Assembly: GCF_963576545.1 (NCBI RefSeq)
Contig: NC_083638.1
Span: 4,244,659-4,308,658 of the forward strand
Length of the DNA stretch: 64,000 nucleotides
Source of the DNA: Limanda limanda
Taxonomy: Eukaryota; Chordata; Actinopteri; Pleuronectiformes; Pleuronectidae
Direction of reading: 5' to 3'
Positions 31,266-47,961 of the stretch are shown piece by piece. How positions within the stretch are numbered: the first letter of the stretch is position 1; every line of letters begins with the position of its first letter. The translations under genes and the position numbers were made by a program. A model generated the notes under the pieces. The model saw only the letters and a list, made by a program, of their open reading frames with translations, did no database searches and was not told the origin of the DNA.

Positions 31266-32880
31266 TCAATATCTCGCTTTATTTGTGGTTGTCATTGCTC
31301 GATAAATCCATCCCATGAATGAATGCTGACACTGGGAGAGAGAGAGAGTGGGCGTGCACTCCTCCTGTGTTAGCATCCGGTCGGCCCCTTGTCTCATTGG
31401 TGCTTGAGGGTCTGATATGCACGTGACCGGCCCATCCGCTGCCCCTGACTTTGGAAGGCATGTAATTTACTGGACATTGGGAAAAAGGAGGATCCCTGGA
31501 TGTCAGGTGAGTCGGCAAAAGTCAGGTGAGTCGGCAAAAGTAAAGGAAGCTGGCAGGGGTCCCGAACCTCGAAGAACCTCTACCAGTCAGAGGCCTTTGG
31601 GCTCCAGAAAATAGACTGAGTGAAGAGCCATAACACATTGCATTAAGGCAAATCCAGTCAAAGGTGACACTGGGCAGCGGGCATGACAGGAAGGCTCTTA
31701 CAAAGTCTATTTTCATGTTTGCAACATGGTCAAATAACCAGGGCCATTCCTGAACAAGCCAGCCACAGAGAGCAGCCTGACCTGCACAGCCGACCAGGAG
31801 GAACAGCCAGATCCCAGGACCTCGAAGGATGTGCAGGTGAGAGGCGGCTGTCTCTCAGAACTCAGTCACAAAGAATATCTGTTTGAAAACACATGTGGTT
31901 TCAGCCTGTTAACAATGTGTTCCCTTTATATCATTCTACTTGACAATAATGTATTTTATCTGTCATTCCTCACCTGAAGTGAGATGAATGTGATAATGTG
32001 ACTGCTTGACCAAATGTAAAAGGTGGGTTTTTAACAAAAACAAGCTTTAACAAGAAGAAGAATACTTATAAGTATACTAATAGGCTTGCCCTCTCCGTAA
32101 TTACTTATCTCTGTATGATTGAGAGGCCGTTAGCATATGATTCAATCAATATGATTTGGTCAATCACTACACAATAATGTTTTGCATAGTGAATAATACA
32201 CATTTCAATGTGAGTTGAAAAGTTGTTCTCAATATTATTGGTGAAGAATGTCATCTAAATGCTACCACCTAGTGGTATTACAAAAACATGACAGACGTTA
32301 TTATCACAAACTTTGTCATTATTTAATCATGTTGGATTGTAGTTATAATCGTTTGTTGTTTGTGGAATATAAAAGTGTAATAATCACAGTACTGAGATTA
32401 AGTCAAATGCATGGTATAGTCAATTTCTTACAAGAGGTACTTCATATATTGGACTGTTTTGGAATGAAGCAGTTCATATATTAATAGTATCATTGGTTTA
32501 AATAGTGATCAATTGTCACAGTGAGAAAGTTCCAATACTTAGTGTGTTTAGTCATAATTAATATGTCTGTGGTTTTCTCCTTAGAAATCCACATAGACTA
32601 AATATGAATTTAAGATAAGGTTCCAAGTCAATACAATAAAAATTGTAAACACATGTACAAATAGACAGCAGTCTGGACTCTTTAGTGAAGAACCTTGTAC
32701 TTATTACATTGCATCATGTAGAGAAGTGCAGTTTAATTTTGTGAATTGTTAAACAAAATTCCACATCAGGAATAAATGTATATTATACATGTAGTGTACA
32801 ACCTGTCTTTCATCCTTGTAACAAAGATATTACATTATTCAAATGAAATGTACACACAACAAAATAACATAACATTGTAC
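31266..32880. other. Intergenic, no gene recognised
   Basis: No domain-bearing frame is seen. It includes a 19-bp direct repeat (tcaggtgagtcggcaaaag twice, about 31,503-31,541), a GA-rich run at 31,340-31,350, and AT-rich unique sequence after 31,900. Confidence 0.6.
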
Positions 32881-32884
32881 TGAC

Positions 32885-32955
32885 AAAATGAGGAACGCTT
32901 CACGAATTTGCGCGTCATCCTTGCAAAATTTGCCTTTGAAGCTTAGGTCTCAGGG

Positions 32956-32987
<32 letters not shown>

Positions 32988-33061
32988 TGCATGGTGCCAA
33001 GGGTAAAGAAAGGGAGTGTAATATGCTTTGACACGCAAATTCGTGAAGCGTTCCTCATTTT
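32885..33061. pseudogene. Rearranged inverted U6 snRNA pseudogene
   Basis: On the + strand, 32,941-33,061 holds a broken U6: a degenerate 5' end, then tatactaaaattggaacgat and acagagaagatttgcatgg, about 25 unrelated bases, and gacacgcaaattcgtgaagc with gttcc. On the - strand, 32,885-32,924 holds a second U6 3' part that keeps the normal gcaaggatgacgcgcaaatt order. The two 3' ends form an inverted repeat. The lost conserved core in the + copy argues against function. Confidence 0.82.
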
Positions 33062-33689
33062 GTTTTATTTTTGTCCCAATTTTGTCCTCTTTGTCCTCTT
33101 TTTGCTCAGAATTTCATGAAAAAAGCTGGTGTTGGGCTCCCTCTTGTGGTGGACCAACAGCATCAAAGCCACCGAACTGGCCCGAAGCAGACGCTAGGTG
33201 GCGCCATGACACAAGAGAAAACCCTGGTGCAAGCTCCGTTTCTAGCAAAAATAACTAAAAGAGGAACATGTAAGAGGCTGTTTATCAACATTACGAACAA
33301 TGAAGAGTAGAATTATGATTCAAACAAGAGGGAGGTTAAAATAAATCATGAAGCTGAGTAAAGACACACAAATACAGGACACCAGATTTTAAATGATATT
33401 TAATCATATATCATTCCCACACACACATAGCCCCCTACTGTACTGAAATACTCAAACTATGGTGTTTGAAAAATAAACGTGGTATTATGGTATTATGGTA
33501 TTATGCTGGTGAAATAATACAGGGATGCAAAATACAATAAAATATAATACAACAAAATATAATACAATTGTAATAATGGATGGATGGACAATAAATAAAG
33601 TAAGATAAGACAAACTAAAACAAAATAAGATGAAGTAAAAGATGGGAAATGACATTAAATATAGTTACACCAGCAGATGTCGCCCCACC
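33062..33689. other. Intergenic, no gene recognised
   Basis: Contains a triplet of ggtattat repeats near 33,480-33,505 and AT-rich sequence with ataatacaataaaat runs. No coding signal. Confidence 0.6.
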
Positions 33690-33945
33690 ACCAACTGCCA
33701 CGAGCCGCTCTTGCGCATGCGTCACTCGAATGAGGCCCGCCGCGGACTGATGACGTCAGTCTCCTGCGCCGGAAATGTCAAGATTCAGTATTCGCCGAGT
33801 GCTGATGTGGTCCTAGAGATTTCACGCAGCCAGATTCGTGGTTCGGTGTCTTGTGTTTTAAATGCAGTGACTCGGAGAGAGAGAGAAGAGGCGTCACCCG
33901 GAAGTTCATGTGAAGAGCGAACAGCTGTAGTCCTGTCACAGAGAG
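33690..33945 (+). promoter_or_regulatory. TMEM208 promoter and 5' UTR
   Basis: CpG-richer than its surroundings. It carries TGCGCATGCG (NRF1-like palindrome, 33,712-33,721), TGACGTCA (full CRE, 33,751-33,758) and CCGGAAGT (ETS-like, 33,898-33,905) upstream of the ATG at 33,946. There is no TATA box. This combination suits a housekeeping gene. Confidence 0.65.
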
Positions 33946-37596
<3,651 letters not shown>

Positions 37597-38077
37597 GGGT
37601 GCACAGCAGACGGAGCAGTATTTTTATACACAGAATCTAATATACCGATAGATAAGAACTCATAAGTTATTCAGGATGAAATTTTGTTATTCATTTATGA
37701 ATTAATTATCCGAATCTGATACAGTGGAATCTTGTGTGTTCCATGTTTTCTTCCCGCCATCTCTTATAATCCAATGTTCTCCTTAAATTATGAAATGAAA
37801 TGTTCCCTGTTTGGATTATGTCACTGTCTGAATATCATTTGTCCTCATGCGGAGATGTAAGAGCTTTTGTGTTGTACGGTCCCGTTACACTGCCCCCTGA
37901 GGTTCTCCTTTCTCCTACACCCTGTATACCTCCTAGAACGCAAATGAGTCCAAACTGAACTTGTTCCTTCAGTGCCACTTTTTTCATTGTGCATCTTTGT
38001 ATTTTTTACTCTCTGGTCGGACAGAATTCATCGATCCTTTGTTGCACAACTGAGCGATTTCATTCTTGAGCTGGTAC

Positions 38078-38083
38078 AATAAA
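38078..38083 (+). terminator. tmem208: tmem208 polyadenylation signal
   Basis: AATAAA 482 bp after the stop, in caataaactgg. It is the first good signal in an otherwise plausible 3' UTR. Confidence 0.6.
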
Positions 38084-38099
38084 CTGGTTATAAATCAAG

Positions 38100-41000
38100 T
38101 TTTTACTTGGACGATTTTTGCAATAAAAATCTGTATCACAATGTCTTTCCAGATGAAACTTCTTTTAGTCATGCTCTCTGTGTTGTTGTTTTTCAAGCCG
38201 TGTCCGTTCAGTCACAACTTAATGAACTGAGCAAGTGTTATACATGTTCCTTGATGCTAAAAGTAGCTTTATTTGCCTTAATAAATACATTAAACACATT
38301 TTGTACTTGCTGGGACCAACTGAAAGGTTTTTCTAATATATTTCATGGAGAGTCTTAAGTCAAACATGGGATAAAAATCTGAACTAGGAATACTACTCAG
38401 TTTATAAACCCCAAATGACAACCCAGAGTTGGGACCAGGAAGCAGAGCTGCAGTGCTACACACTTCTCTTTGCTCTCTCTGGATCAGTCACACAACCCCG
38501 TAGAGACTGTGTCTGTCCACCGTCCCTTTAAATTATTTATATCAAACATTAACAGAGGGGTCAATACAAAATACAATTTCTTAAAGCACATGCATTTTGA
38601 AGCGTTGCATGCGTTTTGCCTGAAGAAAATAAATAATGACTGAGGAAATATTGACACATAGAGCTGCACAGGCTTGGACTCTGATCCTTAGACAGAAGTT
38701 TGGTGGTGATAGGACAATGCACAGTGGAGTTATGACAACATTGTCTCCTTTGGCAAAGGATGAACCTTGCCGCACCTCAATGTTTACACGGTTTGAGGAA
38801 ATGTCAAAATTCTGAGAGAGAGAGAGAGGGACGTCACCTTTGCAAGACGTAATGATTCCTTTGATTTTTGACCACTGACACTGCGGGAGTGGAGTTACGT
38901 AAATTTTCACCACTTTCTAACTTTCTGCAAATTTTGGTAAGAATTTGAGCATGTTAAAGCCCTTAAAGAGCCAATTCATTTGCCTGAATAATAATAATAA
39001 TCCTTACAATTTCAATAGGGCCTCATCTGTCAGTGCCTGTCAGTGCTCCGGCCCTAATTACGCTTTATAAACGTATAGGTGATCAAGTTAAGACTAAGGA
39101 TGTGTGAGCTAATGAGTTCATGTCTTTCTTCACTGGTCCACTCTTAAAAATACTTCATCAACAGACATGGGTCTAGTATTGGCCAGGAGGGAAACCATTA
39201 CATTCTTCAGAGTGGATCTGATTAAAGGAGTGGATCCATGTATGTTTATCACTTTCCCGAACATTGCAAGATACTTTTTTTTTTTTTTTAAACATTTTTG
39301 TCAATTTTGTAGGAAATAATTTGTGGGTATTATCATAAATCTGACATTTTGAGGACTGTTTGGACTCGGCGGAGGTATGAGCTCTACTGAGAAGCTGCTG
39401 TAACACAGGAGTTTTCCATCCGTCCATCTATCTGTCTATTTAGCTTGATATTTGATTTTTAGAAATGAACCATCAAAGTCATTAAATTCAAGGTGACAAC
39501 AAATGGTTTTAATTAAAATGCTTCATTTCAGATCATTTGTATTTACTTAAATGTGCATTGATGTTGCCTTGAGGCTGTGAGCACTTCCTGGATGACGTGG
39601 CAGCTTCAGGCTGCACACAGACGGCACACAGCACAATTTAAAATACTTTGTGACATGTAGACAGAATATGTCAGATTTAAGATGTGGAACCTCACATTGA
39701 AGTCGCCGGCTGCAGCGCTCCAGACATAATCTAATTTCTTTCTTGAAACTGCTCACATATGTTGGGATTAGCGATTTTTGAGATGGAAGCTGACAAATCA
39801 GTGCACAGCAACAGTTTAATCCCCTCATACTGAGGAGATCTGGTGCACGGCCACGTTCCTGTTTCCATCCGGTGAGCTGAGCCGTGTCCTCAGGTCAACA
39901 TGTTGTTTATTGTCAGGAACCCTAAGTGACTTTATACAGTCGATCCACGTGTTGACAAAGTGTATTCAGTGATTATGTCCGTGCTCAGACTCCAAAGAGA
40001 GTGAGTGGGCCGGCTAAGCCCAGATCTGCTCCCAGTGTAATTACAGATTTCTCATCATTGTTCCATCCGTGCTTACCCAACCCGACAAGCTCCAACCTGC
40101 ATCCTCCAGGTCTGAAGGGGGGAAGCCGCTGCGATGGTGTTGAAAAGAAAACAAGCTCACAAAGGAATCTTTAAAAAAAAAGCTCATTATTTTTCTACCC
40201 AACTTTATACTTCTTCTGCATCATCAACAATCCCCAAGAGCTCTCTTTTTTCAAAATGACTGCTTTTGCTTTGCCTGCCCTCCTTCATTCCAGCCCTGTG
40301 GTCCTCTACTGTCTCTATTATAGGGTTATAAACAAAGTAACCAAAATTAGAGCAGCACGGCATCCAGTTGTCAGGGCCAATCCCAGATGTGGGCTCGGAG
40401 AGGGACCATGCTGCAGTGTAATTTAGCACTGGGGCCACTTACTTGCACGTAACCCCACCCCCCCAAAAAAACTCACATATGTACTTTGAGTGTTCTGACT
40501 CGTGTGTTTTGCAGAGAATCCTCAGGAAAAGCATTTGCACGACACTTAAAACGTTTTGGGGTTTGTAAAAATGGACAAATAATATTGTTTTTCAAATGCA
40601 AACCCATTTTTTCTCTCCCTTGTATTGTCTCGCTTTAAAGTGATATATGTCTGAGAATAACCGGTTTGGTCTGGTTTTAGATGGAAAGAAAAGAGTGGGA
40701 GAGAGAGGTTCTTGTTTACCATGGCAGTAAAGACGCATCCATCCTGACGAGACGAAATCAGGGAGTCGAAGTTACATTCCGTTCTTTCTGTGACTCGGTT
40801 TCATGTGATAACCTTAAAAAGACTCAGCGGTTCAAACCCATTATGTCTGTGAGAGTTAAACAAAAGTCTAGGAGCCTTTTGTCTCATTGGCTGCAGCGAC
40901 AGATCGTGGCCTCCACATTGGAGATCCCTTTTCCACTCAGGGATCCAGACAAAACAGGAAATTCGGGGGCATTTGGGCAACAGTGGAGCCTTTGACCCCT

Positions 41001-44000
41001 GACCTGCAGCACTCCCATGTCTTTGAAGTCCGGGGAGTGAATCACAAGCAATTACATGCGATGCAGAGTGTGTTCCCTCGAACTCTCGGCCCGTCGCTGT
41101 GTAAACAGAATCAGAGCGGTGTTTGGCAGAGCCGTGGGTGTAGTCCTCCTCCTGAAGTTCATCATTTCAACCTTGTTTTGACTCGGGACTGAAGTGACCA
41201 AAACACCGAGCACACTCTGGGTGAAAGGAGCGGCCCGGGCACAAAGAAGAGGAAAGAGGAAAGCGAAGACCCAGCAACTCTCGGGTTTATTCACATGTTC
41301 TGTTGCTACTGAGAAATAAGCATTGCTATTTCAAGCATCATCCTTTTAGCTTAAAGGCGACACCGGCCGGGGAGAATTCACAGCTCCAACCGTGGCCTTA
41401 AAAGGAAGCTGACAAGAATTACTGCTGCATTTCACTTTGGCGTGTGTGTGTATGTGTGTGTGTGTGTGTGAAAAAGTATTCTGATCATCAGACCTGGTGG
41501 TAAATGCTCCACCTTCCTCTGAGCTTGTCACCTCTGTTTAACCTCTCACTCCGTCTCCTGCCAGCCCGTCATCTGCTCCTGTTTGTCATCGGCTGTGAGC
41601 TGAAGACAGATCCGATGAATCAATAAAAATCCGTGGACGTCTCATCTGTTAATGCGCTACAGCTCTTGGCAGATTAATTTAAGATATCAGATCCTTTCAC
41701 TTCGCTTTATGACACTCACAGGTGTTTATGGGCCGAGCTCTGCTGCTTTGGGAATATTGGCCAATAACGTATGGGTTATGATGGATGAGGTATCTGCACA
41801 TCAACACTTCCCCATTAACCATCTATCCTGGTGTCTCCCCATAAATTAAAAATAATACTCTGTACCTTTGCATCGGACAAGATCTCAACTTGTTCCCACA
41901 AAATAATAACTTATATATAATCTTTTGGGACATCAGTGGCTCCGTAAATTTGATAATTCTAACGACGCAGTCACTTCTGCCTTAAGTCTGACTGAGCCAC
42001 TGATTGTGGGCGTTTTCAGAAATGGAAAAGGTCATGAAAGGTCATTCTTTTTATGGTTATCTATCAGTAGGAAAGAGCAATAATTACATCAGCACCTCAA
42101 GCTAACCTAACATACACAAATCATGATTACAAGAATCTTCCCGAAAGAAAACCTGAATATTTAATAACATTATTATTACACTGACTAATAATATTTTTAA
42201 AAAAGTGTTTAAAGTATAAGGAGAACAAAATGCAGTGTTTTACCTTAGCTGCAAAGGCTCAGAATGATATTTATAGGCTATACCCTAAATTATAACAGGA
42301 ATACCATCCTAGGCCCGGTCTGCAGAAACCAGCACTGGCGTATAACTTATAACTGTAACGTTCCTACCTGTACCACTCTTGATATGACCTGCTGGTAACA
42401 TGACAGAGAGTTGTCATGTCAGAAACAGTTCATGCTAAAACGAAGGCAGTGCCAGCAGAACTCATATCGAATATAAATTTATCCTGTGCTCAGACAGCAG
42501 CACAGCAGAGATGAACCTCTGATCTCAACCTGAACTCTGAAAATCATCAGCATCATGACTGAAATATCCAGAGGAACTCAAGGTTTGGTTTACTGTTCAA
42601 TCTGAGTTCAGCCTCGTTAGCTCATCTATATTGAGTTACTCACTGTACGCTGCCAAATCCTCTCTGCGGAGGTTGTGAACTCGCAGGCACAGAAGTCCTG
42701 TTTTGTACATTTAAATGGTTCTGGCCAAAGCATCCCCATGCAGCTGCCATCTCATGATGAAATTCTTCTCTGTCAGATACTATGAGAATTAGCTTCACGT
42801 TACTCTGGATTCAGAGAAACATTATCGGCATGAAGTGCATCATTGGTGGACGCGTGGATCCTCGGTAATTTAAGGACAAACTAACAAATCAACAGGGAGG
42901 CAGGAATGTCAAGTTAATATTGAATGTTCTGCTCTGGGAGCTAAATCCAGAGGAATAATAAATAATTCACGCTACACCTCGGAATGTGTTGCATTCTTAC
43001 ACACAGACACACAATCTTGAGTTTCTAACTACGTCTCATGATGCTAAATACATTTACATTAATGCACACGCTTGCAGATATCTCACTCATATCCCTACTG
43101 CAGCGTTTCTGTGCTTTCACCTTTTATTTATTGCAAAGTTTATAATCTCAGTGAAAAGATGAAATCTTAAACCAAAGCACGAATCTGATCTGAATGAGCA
43201 GAGCTGCATGCACGGCTGTGGCTCAGGAGGTAAAGTGGTTCGTCCACTAACTAGAGGGCCTTCGGTTCAATCCCAGTCTAAATATGCAATATAACCATGA
43301 CATCATATATTAATAAAAAGATGATATAATGAAGTTAAATAACCTGACAAAATATTAAGCAGGTTTTTCAAGGAAATTCATGTTTTAATGGTTGTAAGAT
43401 TAAATATCTGGTCTGTTTTTTTTATTGCATTTGATATAATTAATATATTATAGTCCCTTGTATTTAGTTTATTCATTTATTTAACAGGAGCAAACAAAAC
43501 AGAACCGAGCCAGAGTCATCTTTATAACTCGTTTGCAATACAACACAACAACTGAACACTTTATACACAGTGAACCACACACACAACGTACATCACACAA
43601 AATATACATGAATAAACAGTTCCAATGACCAATGACTTTTACTGATTTATCTTGATTCATGTTTAATTTGTTGATTGTTAATTTTTCAGCTGCTCAGACT
43701 GAGAACGCTGATTCAGGAAAAGCAGTTTTCCTGAATTGAATCAATGAATCATCTCAAAACACTTTCACTCTGATTTACAACCTGGGATTAGGATTCTTTA
43801 GCATGTGCAAACGAAACTGAGTCTGAAACCCTTCACAATCTCTTTACTGCCCCATCACCCGGACTTTTGAGCAGATTGAAAAAAGATGTCTCCACTGTAT
43901 CTACTATTAAATGCATAAAATGACCCATAATGCACTTGAGTCAAGAATGATCCAACAAAGCATTGACAGTGTAAACCATGGACTCCAGTGATGTTACGCA

Positions 44001-44800
44001 CACTTTCAGACTCTTCTCATTAGTTTCCTTCCAGCCCTTGACCTCAGTGAGGATCAGTGACTGATGTTAAGATGTGATAACAGTTGAACCAGGTCACGTT
44101 TCACCCGACATTCTGTAGTTTTGTTAAGATATTTGTGCTTTCATTTGAAAAAAAAGAAAAAGCATTGAATGGAAGGTCCTCTGTGAGTGACCACAGCAAT
44201 TAGTTGCGGCGGTGGCGCCACTGTCTGCATGACTCCGGCTGAACCAGGATCAGCCAGAGACAGGCTCCATCGCTCTGGGTTCCCTTCCTCTTCCTTTGTT
44301 TTCATCCGGTTTCCTTCCTTGTTTTCTTAGTTACTGTTCCCCCCCGGTGGAAGTCTAAACAAAATACAATACTGTGAATGTAAACAAATGCACAAATATC
44401 ATGTCGTGCAGCCTTGGCACTGATGAAATCCGGATGCGGCTTCAACAGGATCCAAGGGCAAGGATTTAGTGTGTGATTCTGGTGTCTGCGATGAAGCACA
44501 CAACCTTTAGTCCTTTTTAGATTTTTCCATGTGTTTACAGAAGTAGAGTGAGCTGATTCCAACAGAAACAAGATGGAATCTGAAAGAAGGAATAGTAAGC
44601 ATTAAGTAAGAAGTTCAAACTTCTTGCTGTGTGGCCATTTTTGAGTTTACCTCGATTCATATACGGACATATTTATATATAATCTTAAATCCTAATCTCA
44701 TATCTGCCATATTCTGATATAAAAATCTATTCTTGAATTCAATACCACGAACGTAAAGTGTGTTTTAGCCACAGTGTGTTCAATGAGAAGGTTTAATGGG
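38100..44800. other. Gene-free intergenic stretch
   Basis: No exon of a known family was recognised on either strand. Open frames are short and lack domains. The longest, 38,581-38,913 on the minus strand (110 codons), has no recognisable motif. It contains a poly-T run at 39,269-39,291, (TG)n at 41,443-41,471 and a SINE head at 43,212. Stretches such as 41,620-41,800 and 42,700-42,870 are non-repetitive and could be regulatory, but nothing here proves it. Confidence 0.55.
43212..43280 (+). mobile_element. tRNA-derived SINE head
   Basis: TGGCTCAGGAGG (A-box-like) and GGTTCAATCCC (B box) stand 39 bp apart with a tRNA-like middle. No acceptor/anticodon geometry for a functional tRNA is evident, so a SINE head is preferred. 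Confidence 0.5.
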
Positions 44801-44814
44801 AAAAAAAGCGTAGA

Positions 44815-44930
44815 CTGTATATAAAGATCGTAGAGATGAGGGAAGCCAAAACGTCTTGATCGCCCCCTGGTGGCTGGCTGCAGCACAGCTCATACATCCT
44901 GCCTCCCCTGTGTTAATGGTTAGGACTTGG
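44815..44930. mobile_element. Fish MITE fragment (gatcgccccctggtggctgg type)
   Basis: Shares ggaagccaaaacgtcttgat and gatcgccccctggtggctgg, plus catcctgcctcc, with 12,240-12,440. Confidence 0.45.
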
Positions 44931-45034
44931 ACCGAACTAAAAAGTACACATCAAATAAACACATTTTACCGAATCCTTATCACATTCGTATATGTTCAAG
45001 TGTTCAGGTTTCTGTTATGTTTGGTTTTAATTAC

Positions 45035-45300
45035 ACATCTTTCGCCGAAAACTAAAAACACACCTCTTCCGACTGTACCTTGAATAAAAAAAAAAAAACT
45101 AACCACTTTTGAAAACTAACACTTTGGTAGCACTAAAATGGCACTTACTTATAGCACTTTGTAGTTTTGCTTTATTTCGAAGAAATTTTACTGTCTTGAT
45201 TCTTGTTGTTCTTGGTTTGTACCCTCAGGGTTGAATGCACTTATTGTAAGTCGCTTTGGATAAAAGCGTCAGCTAAATGAAATGTAATGTAATGTAATGT
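45035..45300 (+). mobile_element. 3' end of an L2-related LINE or SINE
   Basis: Carries the widespread fish tail ttgtaagtcgctttggataa with aagcgtcagctaaatg and a final aatgt tandem repeat. Upstream, aaaactaaaaacacacctct matches the LKTHL end of L2 RT proteins. Confidence 0.65.
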
Positions 45301-45494
45301 AATTATTTGATACTATAAAACGCTGATTAAACATCGTGATTGATACGTGATTGGACAAACTTGTGTTTAGTAAGATGGCAGCGTTAGAATCTGGGATATT
45401 TTACCTTCATTCCTAGATTGTGGGAGGAAGTGAAGAGGTGACTTTATATACAGTCTGATTGTAAATTAAGAGGAATGTATGTTGAACGCGGCAA

Positions 45495-45519
45495 GATGAT
45501 GATGATGATGATGATGATT

Positions 45520-45615
<96 letters not shown>
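45495..45615. repeat. (GAT)n microsatellite
   Basis: About 120 bp of GAT/ATG trinucleotide repeat with one interruption near 45,520. The poly-Ile and poly-Ser frames are not coding. Confidence 0.96.
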
Positions 45616-45616
<1 letters not shown>

Positions 45617-46983
45617 CACATTGCATGTATATACTGTACAAATGAAGTGAAATACTAAACATGTGAGTCTGCATTCGTGCAGTGTGTCCTCCATCCTGCA
45701 GCTGACGATGCAGCAGCCTGCACAGTTAGTTAACTTGGCTAATGCTTGCATTAACATTAATGAGGTTTTACACACTTTGCTAGGCAGCTTTTTTTCTCCA
45801 GCGTTGTGTTACTGCGTCGCCCTTTGCAAAACCCATCCATCCCCACCCACCTCATGCTATTAGACATATAATGGAAGTCGAGATTAATGGTTAATTTCCA
45901 GGAAACTCCTGTGTTCTCTCATAAAGTGCTTTCCATTAATTAGTGACTCTGTTTCTCCGGGAGGAGGGGGACAGGAGAAGAGTGATTAATGATCCAACTC
46001 CAGCGGCCAGCGGCTCGCCCGGCCCCAGTGGTGAGCGTGAGAGTCGGACCCGCAGAGAGACAGAAACAAAATAAATATGCGGCTTTTGGAAGAAAAAAAG
46101 AGAAGAAGTGCATGGAAATTCATTGAAAGGGGAGCTGAGTGCAGTGCCAAAGGGATGGAGCAGCATTAGAGCTGAACTGTGAGTGAGAGGGCAGAGCGTG
46201 GCTCCATCATGTTCTGTGTGGAGCCAGAAGTCCAGCAGACGGAGACGGGTGTGTGCTGAGCTGAGAACTGTTCACAAGGAGAGCAGCTCTGTCGGCCTCT
46301 TCTTTCAGCCTCTCAACGTGCAACGCTCACTCTGCAGAAGGTTGAGAAGAGATTGTGCAGTAACGTTTGGCACTAAGCAACAAGCAGACTGAATGTTTGG
46401 TCGTTGGGAGGTAAGAAAACACGTGCAAATAGAAAAAAACATGTTTGATTAAGAAAACATCTTAATCAATTTGACGACACTTGGGCTGCAAAAATTCAAA
46501 ACACATGCAAATACATAAAATGCTGCAAATAGCAACAACAACACTGAAAATGTTTCCAGCGTAACCAAAAGCTTGATAACTAACAAGTTGCTAGCTTAAC
46601 TTACCATAAAGACTGGAAACTGTCCAATGGCAGAACCATAGACCCAATTATAAAGATGGATGACTATCTCCATTTCTTAGATGAAGCACAAATATCCAAA
46701 ACTTTGGCACTGCCATCTTGAGGTTTGGTTAGGTGCAGTCAACCAACTCCTGATCAGTCTCAGCTGTCAATCATGACGTTTCTCCCCATGTTTATAGCAT
46801 CAAACAAATATTTAAAACCAATCTTACAATAAAAAAAGAACAAGGCTACTTGCTTCCACATGCTCATTGTTTTAAGCTAAGCTAACCTGCTGCTGGCTGT
46901 AGTTTCATGCGATGATATAGGATCTGTGCTGAACTTCTCGTGAAGGAAATAAGTGTTTTTTCCAAAACTGTTTAACTTTTCCT
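45616..46983. other. Intergenic, no gene recognised
   Basis: Non-repetitive at 45,690-46,400. A GC-rich part near 45,960-46,060 might be regulatory. No exon seen. Confidence 0.5.
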
Positions 46984-47360
46984 TTAAAGGTTCAATGAGT
47001 AGAATTTAGTGACATCTAGTGGTAAGGTTGCATATTGCAGCTGGATACACCTCACCTCCCCCTCTTGTTCCAAAAATGAGAGGGAACCTGTGGAAGCATC
47101 AGTTGTCGTAAAAAACTCAAAAGATGTTTAGTTTGTCCAGTCTGGGCTCCTGTAAAAAACATGGCAGCCTCCATAGAGAGGACCCGCTCCTGATGTAAAT
47201 ATAAAGTATTTAAATATAAAGGGCCCATTCTAGGTTAAAGAAAACAACAATTCCTACAGTTTAGATGAAACACACTGAGGAAAACATCACTAGGATTATT
47301 TTAAATTACATTTCTGCCAAAGGATTAATTTCACCTAAATCTCACACACTGGACCTTTAA
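46984..47360 (+). mobile_element. TTAA-flanked MITE, full copy 1
   Basis: Begins TTAAAGGTTCA and ends TGGACCTTTAA, so both ends lie in TTAA with an 11-bp near-perfect inverted repeat. TTAA targets are typical of piggyBac-type transposition. It includes gacatctagtgg, gtttagtttgtccagtctgg and gagaggacccgctcctg, and it is the source family of the long LRR introns. Confidence 0.75.
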
Positions 47361-47961
47361 GTCGGGATCAGCTCCGAGCAGATCAATATTTTAGCTGGCT
47401 AGTGTTACTGAGCCTTGGCCGTGTTTTTGTGCACAGATTCCTACGGAGCTCAGATTAAGAGGGCAGCCTGGCCAGACATTATCTGCAGCACCCCTGTATG
47501 TTTTCATAAGGGGGGCCTCCCAGTCTCTCCAGTGCTGGCCTGTAAGTGGCTGGGAGTGGGCAGCAGCGGGAGTGTTTGTGCGTGCACGAATGTTTATGTA
47601 TGCATGTGTGTGTGAGTGCAGAGCAAACTGCCGCCTTGGTGGGGCAACACACAGTCTGCCACGTCTCTGCTTGAGAGCCATTAGGGGAGCAATGAGGCTG
47701 ATGACATGTTGTTCCTGTGACGGGCCGCCTGACTCCTCGGTGCTGCCGCTGGGGCGCTGGGAGCCCGGGGGTCTGCCGGCCGCTGGACAGACACACAGAC
47801 GCAGGGACGGCGTTTATTTTGGGAGGTGGTTTGGTGCCGGACACCCTGTCTACTCTCCCACCAACCTTTATACACCCTCCTCCTCCCCTGTCGCAACACA
47901 CACACACACACACACACACAATCAGGAAACTTTTATTCGGCAACTAATAGGCTGACAAGTA

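Noticed and set aside
32941..33061. Functional U6 or U6atac gene
   Set aside because: The 5' end is degenerate and about 25 unrelated bases replace the conserved middle. It does not match U6atac.
38581..38913. 110-codon minus-strand frame as a gene
   Set aside because: No recognisable motif, no splice or start context. A dispersed repeat is possible. Left as unknown.
43212..43280. Functional tRNA gene
   Set aside because: A and B boxes are present, but no convincing cloverleaf or anticodon arm. It resembles a SINE head.
45495..45615. Poly-Ser/poly-Ile proteins
   Set aside because: Translation of a GAT microsatellite.
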